Source: Diphasiastrum complanatum (Eukaryota > Streptophyta > Lycopodiopsida > Lycopodiales > Lycopodiaceae). From it: DNA of 64,000 bases. Below the pieces are notes generated by a model. The model did no database searches. It was not told the origin of the DNA and saw only the letters and a list, made by a program, of their open reading frames with translations. The stretch's first letter is position 1. Every line of letters begins with the position of its first letter. This document shows positions 59,366 to 64,000 of the stretch, one piece after another. The stretch lies in contig CM055113.1 in NCBI GenBank assembly GCA_029204225.1, forward strand, positions 22,329,605-22,393,604, in the 5' to 3' direction. A program made the position numbers and the translations under genes.

Positions 59366-62300
59366 AATTTGCGTGATATGTTATTGTGTTTTCTGAAATC
59401 CAAAACCATAATCATTTACAGGATACTAGAATATATGTCCCACATAACTCAGGAAAAGTAAGAATCATTTCAAAATCTTTTCACTAAGAAAATATTGAAT
59501 TTAGGAATATTCTTCAAACATGATTCTTTAACTGAAGTCCAAGATTCAAGTTCTATAAACCACTAGTAATTAAAGACTAAATGTATACCAAAATGATAAT
59601 CATCTTCAACTACAAAAAAACTTTAGATTATAGATCTAGAATCAAATCTAGATATCCAAAGTCTTGCTGATATCAATTCAGTTATTATTTTTGGATTCAT
59701 TATGATTCGTTATCCAATTGAGCTCTCTGGAATACAATCACTAATGAGCTGAGTCTCTTCCTTAACTAAGGAATACTCTATCCCAAGAACACTGTATATC
59801 CAATGCACACAATTTTAACTGATGAACCTAAATGATTTACTAATCATGCGTCTTACAAGCAATATAATTCAAAACCATCAGTTCCCGGTGAATCCTCATC
59901 ACATTGATCGTTTTACCAATTAATTTCATCCTAGAGTAATCAACTACTCAAGTTAATTGCCAATGATTCAGAAATCTCAAAATGTCTAGGTGCAGATCTC
60001 AATTATACTAGTATGACCCACATTTAGATCCTCATCCAAACCATTTATAAGTTAATCCATAAATCTCCAATCCAAAGATTTGTTAACTCTGCAAGTATCT
60101 GTCAAAACAATACTTAATCACATGTTTATGTTCACCGACTAGCTTAAGTGCACCAAATAACCCTAGTAACCAGGAATACACAGTAGATTCATACAAGATT
60201 AATCATGCAACATATGTGAATAATCTCACTGTGACCCAGTACATAAACACATTTTTATCTGGCAAATTCCTCCAGAACCCACATATGTTTATCCAAATTC
60301 AAGAAAAGTCAGTAATAAGTGCTTCCACTAAAGGATTCACTCTAATACAAATAGGACTTCTCCTTTAAATATTTTTACTCTGAGTGATAGAACTACTATT
60401 CCATTGAAATCCATTTATGCAATAAAAATATTCTAGGTTTAAGAAATTGAAACATTTTAACCTTAGAATTTATCTGAATTCCAAGTCTATTCACACAAGA
60501 AGTAATTTATATGACATAACAGTCTTTCAAGAGAATAACTTTGTGCTAAAAAGAATTCATATAAGCAAGTCTGATGTCTTATATTCGAGAAATTACTAAG
60601 AAGGAAAGGATTAATTAAGAAAGCGAGAAATAGATTTGAGGGCCTCTAATTTTGTAAATATTAAGATACCACAATGGGATCTAGATCAAACCTCAAAATT
60701 TTCCAAAATACCCCACATTTGATCAAACGGTTTTATTTTTCCCATATCGCGACTAGGTACTAAAACACCCATTGAACATCAGATCTTTACAGTCCTAGAA
60801 TTCCTTTTCCAAAATTACTGGTGTTCCATACCATCAGCTTTTCCTTTCAGAAAATCCTTAACCACCTGATATTCTGGAGATCCATTGATCATCTAGTTGT
60901 CCTATAATCACTATAGGATATTATCTCTTGTTTCCAAACACTGGAGAATCCATTTATTTAGCTGACTGGCATGCCCATCAGATGGATACCACAAATCCAC
61001 ACCTAATCCTATGATCTAAATAGAAGAATTAACATGGTTCGATATTACATTTTGATTCTTCTGGGTTAATGATAAGCTTCGAATCCCCATGGATCCAAGA
61101 GCATTAACTCTAGGGGCAAGCTTCTATCAATTAACAGATCCAATGTAATCCATGTATCAAATTCTATTTCTAACATCACAATTGACATCCAAAACTGTAA
61201 ATAACTCAATGGTTACAAAGATATCAGTTACAAATTCAATTTAATGAACTTAATCTAGGAAATTGATATCAAGTATTAAGCAATTATTTACTGGGATTAC
61301 CAAAATCCTAACTGCGAAATACATTTTCCGATCACACTTACTACCTCAGATGTGCACTCTTCTTTCCTCCTCAGAATTTTCAATTCCTTAAAAATCTTCC
61401 AACTAAGGTATCAAGAAGACGTAACGACATTAGTAAATGTTTAAAAATTAATTACTGTAGGAAAAAGCCTAAAACAATTTCATTTATGTCCTATACCTGG
61501 GCTGAATATCTGATGTATCAAAAACCATCTACTAGTATGAAAAACACTACTAGTCTGATCTTTTGAATATAATTCACCATAGGATCTAACTGGAAATGAA
61601 ATCAGTTTTATACTTTTGATCAGTTCCTATCAATTACAAATTCTCCAATAAAATTGGACTGTTTTCCTTTTTATTGACTGGTTTGGCATTACTCCTCCAT
61701 TATTAACAAAACTATCCAAACTTAAATTACGAAATTACATGAATGGAAATCCTACCAATAGGATTTTAGAAACTCTTAAACTGTATCCAAACAAAATTCC
61801 ACTGATCGGATAAAGAGTTCTATCCTCACTCATGTTATCTGGTCATTTCTTTTTGTTTGACGGTTTTAAAATCAATTTTGATGAGTATCTTGCACAAACG
61901 TTAACTATCCATTTCCAACGATCAATATCAATTAGAATTATCCTGGACAAGTAACAGATTTCAAACTTTAACCCAAGTTCGGAATTCAACAGAAAAGGAA
62001 AAATTCAATTTTAACTTTCAATTTGGGAAGAACTTTTCTTCCAAAGTTTAGTCACCAGCAAACACAGTTCCTAAAATATTAAATTTTCTTTGACCGGGTA
62101 CTGGTTTTTTGGAAAGGTAACTCATGAGGGACAAATATCTTGCTCTCAATCCTAAATCTATGAACCGAATTCATAGATGGCCTGTTAGAATAGCAAATTT
62201 TATATTGTTACCTCCAACGGTTATGGCTTAATGAATCTAATTCATTAACCCTTATCAATCCAGTCAGATTTACTAAAATCGGAATCAAGATTGGCTTTTT

Positions 62301-63409
62301 TCCTTACGGTTTCCATATTGAAACTCAACTTAATTCTCATGCCTTTTCTGGAAGCCAACGAATGGGAAATTCATTACCAATCAAAGACTCTCTTCACATG
62401 AAAAAAATAGCTCAATCTACGAATAACCAACAATTAGACTCCCAATGCAAGAGTTTTTCTTTTTTTCAACCATGCAAAATCCCAAATCCTTATGGCCAGC
62501 AATTACCCCCACCCCTCTTTCTCAACAACCCTAAATACAAACACCTGATATGTTTGTGCTTCCCAAGGCGGCCCCTTCTCGAGAGAGAGACAGAAGGTGG
62601 CCCCTTCTCAAGAGAGAGACAGAAGCAGGGATTTTGGAGATAGCATGATCTCGAGAGGCAGGGTCGCGTCCACCCAACATGAAGCTACAAATCACAACAG
62701 CCAGGTGTCGCGCTCCAACTCAGCCCTCTACAGCACGTTACATCAACTGCCATCAACGTTTTTTCAGACTCACCTTTCTGGTTCAAACCCCCTAGCGGCA
62801 ATCACTCGATGAAGATCATAATTACCAGAAGTTTTCACAGGCAGCCCTCCATTGATGTAGGTGATTTCAAGGGAAGAAAGGCAGGTTGCATGATTTCGAA
62901 CTTCAACAAATTCTCCCTATTATTATCCACCCAGTGCTCCTACAACTCAAGCACTTCTGAACAACCATCGCTGTGTTACCAGTCAAGGTTAGGCAGAATC
63001 GGGTAGTTGATCACAGCTCCAGCGCCTTATCCCAACTCAAGCTGTCCAGGATTTTAGCGAGGAAGGTCCAACAGTTACCAACTGCTATTATTAACTTTCA
63101 GTCGGTTGATCAATCAATACTTCACCCTGTTGATTCAGTACAGGCCTTACTACTGTGGGACAGCCATCATTGATCAAAAATCTAGAGTTTTGTAACCAAG
63201 GGTTGCAAATCCTTCGAGGGTTACAGTCCACGGGTAGGGAGTAGTAAATTCTTAACAGATGACCCCTAAGATGATGATACGAGAACACAATAGGAGGAGA
63301 CTATGGAGCCAAACCACCCAACCAATCTTAGATCAAAACTGGATCTAGCCCCAAGCCATGCCATGTGAAGCAAGAGGAGAAGAGAGAACCTGGTAACATA
63401 AACCCAATA
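59366..63409. other. 4 kb of AT-rich DNA without a recognisable gene
   Basis: No supported coding region. The open frames at 62362-63173 are short, mutually overlapping and without motifs. It may be retroelement LTR or untranslated sequence belonging to the gypsy element at the right edge, but no LTR boundary could be fixed. Confidence 0.3.
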
Positions 63410-63570
63410 TGTCGACGGGAGAATCCCCACCTCAACTGGTTAGCTTGGCATCCAAAGTTTCTTTGGTCCCAGGTTCGAACCTCCCCTTGGAAACCAAGAA
63501 GCATTATATAGAGAGTAGAGTCCTGTGCAAGAAACCATGCAATCCCCATGCAGGTCAACTATAAATAGGT
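63410..63570 (+). mobile_element. tRNA-derived SINE head
   Basis: CCTCAACTGGTTAGCTTGG (A-box-like, 63430-63448) is followed 40 bp later by GGTTCGAACCTCCCC (B box, 63473-63487), the internal RNA polymerase III promoter pair of tRNA genes. The acceptor and anticodon stems of a true tRNA do not form, so a tRNA-derived SINE is more likely than a tRNA gene. The 3' end is not certain. Confidence 0.55.
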
Positions 63571-63752
63571 CTCATCTCTTCGTGCATTCCTCCTGCCTAT
63601 ATCCGTCATACAGGCATTCAATACTCCATATGTCTCAATTAAAGCGTCTGGGTCCTCTCAAGGTAATTAGTCACAAACAAGCCTCAGCATGGAATTAAAT
63701 CTCGGGTGACCAATAATCTCGAACACTAGAGGGCCGGTCTACCATATTAGGA
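63571..63752. other. Spacer, no gene seen
   Basis: Short non-coding stretch between the SINE and the integrase fragment. Confidence 0.3.
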
Positions 63753-64000
63753 CTATTCCAGGTCCTTAACCGAATATGGCCATAACAGTTGGGAAGGAAC
63801 CGATAATGGATGCAGCAATCCAAATTTTTTAACATGTTCTAATTTGTGGATCTGACATGAAGTACATTCCCGAACCATCATGTATATGTCTTTCTTCATC
63901 CCTGGCCATTTGAAAAGACTTTTAACCTTTTGATAGGTCTTTAATATTCCTGAATGACCATCACTAGGAGATGAATATAATTCATAGAAAATCTGATGTA
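63753..64000 (-). pseudogene. Ty3/gypsy integrase zinc-binding fragment, runs off the window
   Basis: The minus-strand frame from the window edge reads SDGHSGILKTYQKVKSLF, then WPGMKKDIYMMV and ECTSCQIHK: the H-H-C-C zinc finger of retroviral-type integrase, with the usual WPGM spacer. A stop at 63753-63755 ends it just where the catalytic core (PWxxxxxDF-like) should begin. RT and RNase H should lie beyond the right edge. Confidence 0.8.

Noticed and set aside
63425..63500. Functional tRNA gene
   Set aside because: A and B boxes are present but no acceptor or anticodon stem can be formed at the right spacing, so a SINE fits better.

Overview
The window looks like transposon-rich nuclear DNA of a land plant. 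The evidence is an ATL-type RING-H2 ubiquitin ligase (a plant-specific family), CACTA/En-Spm transposases with plant-type accessory domains, Ty3/gypsy remnants, an LTR retrotransposon with a tRNA-Met primer site, a tRNA-derived SINE head, short GT-AG introns and (CT)n tracts over 100 bp. Species cannot be read from the sequence. The size and diversity of the repeats would fit a large fern, lycophyte or gymnosperm genome, but that is only a guess. Host gene content is very low: one ATL-type gene, an orphan leucine-rich-repeat fragment and a few unidentified open frames.

Layout. 1-2.5 kb: unidentified open frame, then non-coding. 2.5-3.9 kb: 5'-truncated Ulp1-like (C48) protease gene, copy A. 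3.9-9.7 kb: three direct tandem copies of a 2.07-kb unit. 10-25.2 kb: remains of what looks like one multi-gene DNA transposon: a decayed DDE transposase (+), a convergent two-exon acidic/zinc-knuckle gene (-), then a second convergent pair made of a 163-aa frame (+) and Ulp1-like copy B (-). It is split at 14,540/22,591 by an 8-kb self-nested LTR retrotransposon complex. 25.3-28.9 kb: small inverted repeats and a degenerate Ty3/gypsy pol (-). 28.9-31.9 kb: SET-domain frame followed by a broken TNP2 transposase (+), then a DUF8039-like frame (-). 32.1-33.3 kb: 115-bp minisatellite. 33.3-34.15 kb: LTR plus primer-binding site of a minus-strand retroelement. 34.3-36.0 kb: degenerate 10-bp repeat. 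36.0-42.0 kb: a much more complete minus-strand TNP2 element with the same SET frame lying between its Transpos_assoc-like domain and its transposase core. 43.5-44.4 kb: gag/protease retroelement remnant. 45.0 kb: TNP2 tail fragment. 45.9-46.9 kb: ATL gene with an apparent frameshift. 47-53 kb: mostly non-coding. 53.6-55.3 kb: third TNP2 tail (DUF4218, DUF4216). 56.4-59.4 kb: candidate CACTA-type element bracketed by dense GACGTC repeats. 59.4-63.4 kb: AT-rich, nothing recognised. 63.4 kb: SINE. 63.75 kb to the edge: Ty3/gypsy integrase (-).

The most interesting observation is a divergent SET-domain (methyltransferase-fold) frame sitting just upstream of a CACTA TNP2 transposase in two separate, diverged copies in the same order and orientation. 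In the fuller copy it is flanked on both sides by transposon domains. This suggests a transposon lineage that carries its own histone- or protein-methyltransferase-like domain. Second are the four-gene DDE/Ulp1 element and the retrotransposon complex, where an LTR inserted into an LTR appears to have been copied into both ends of the composite element.
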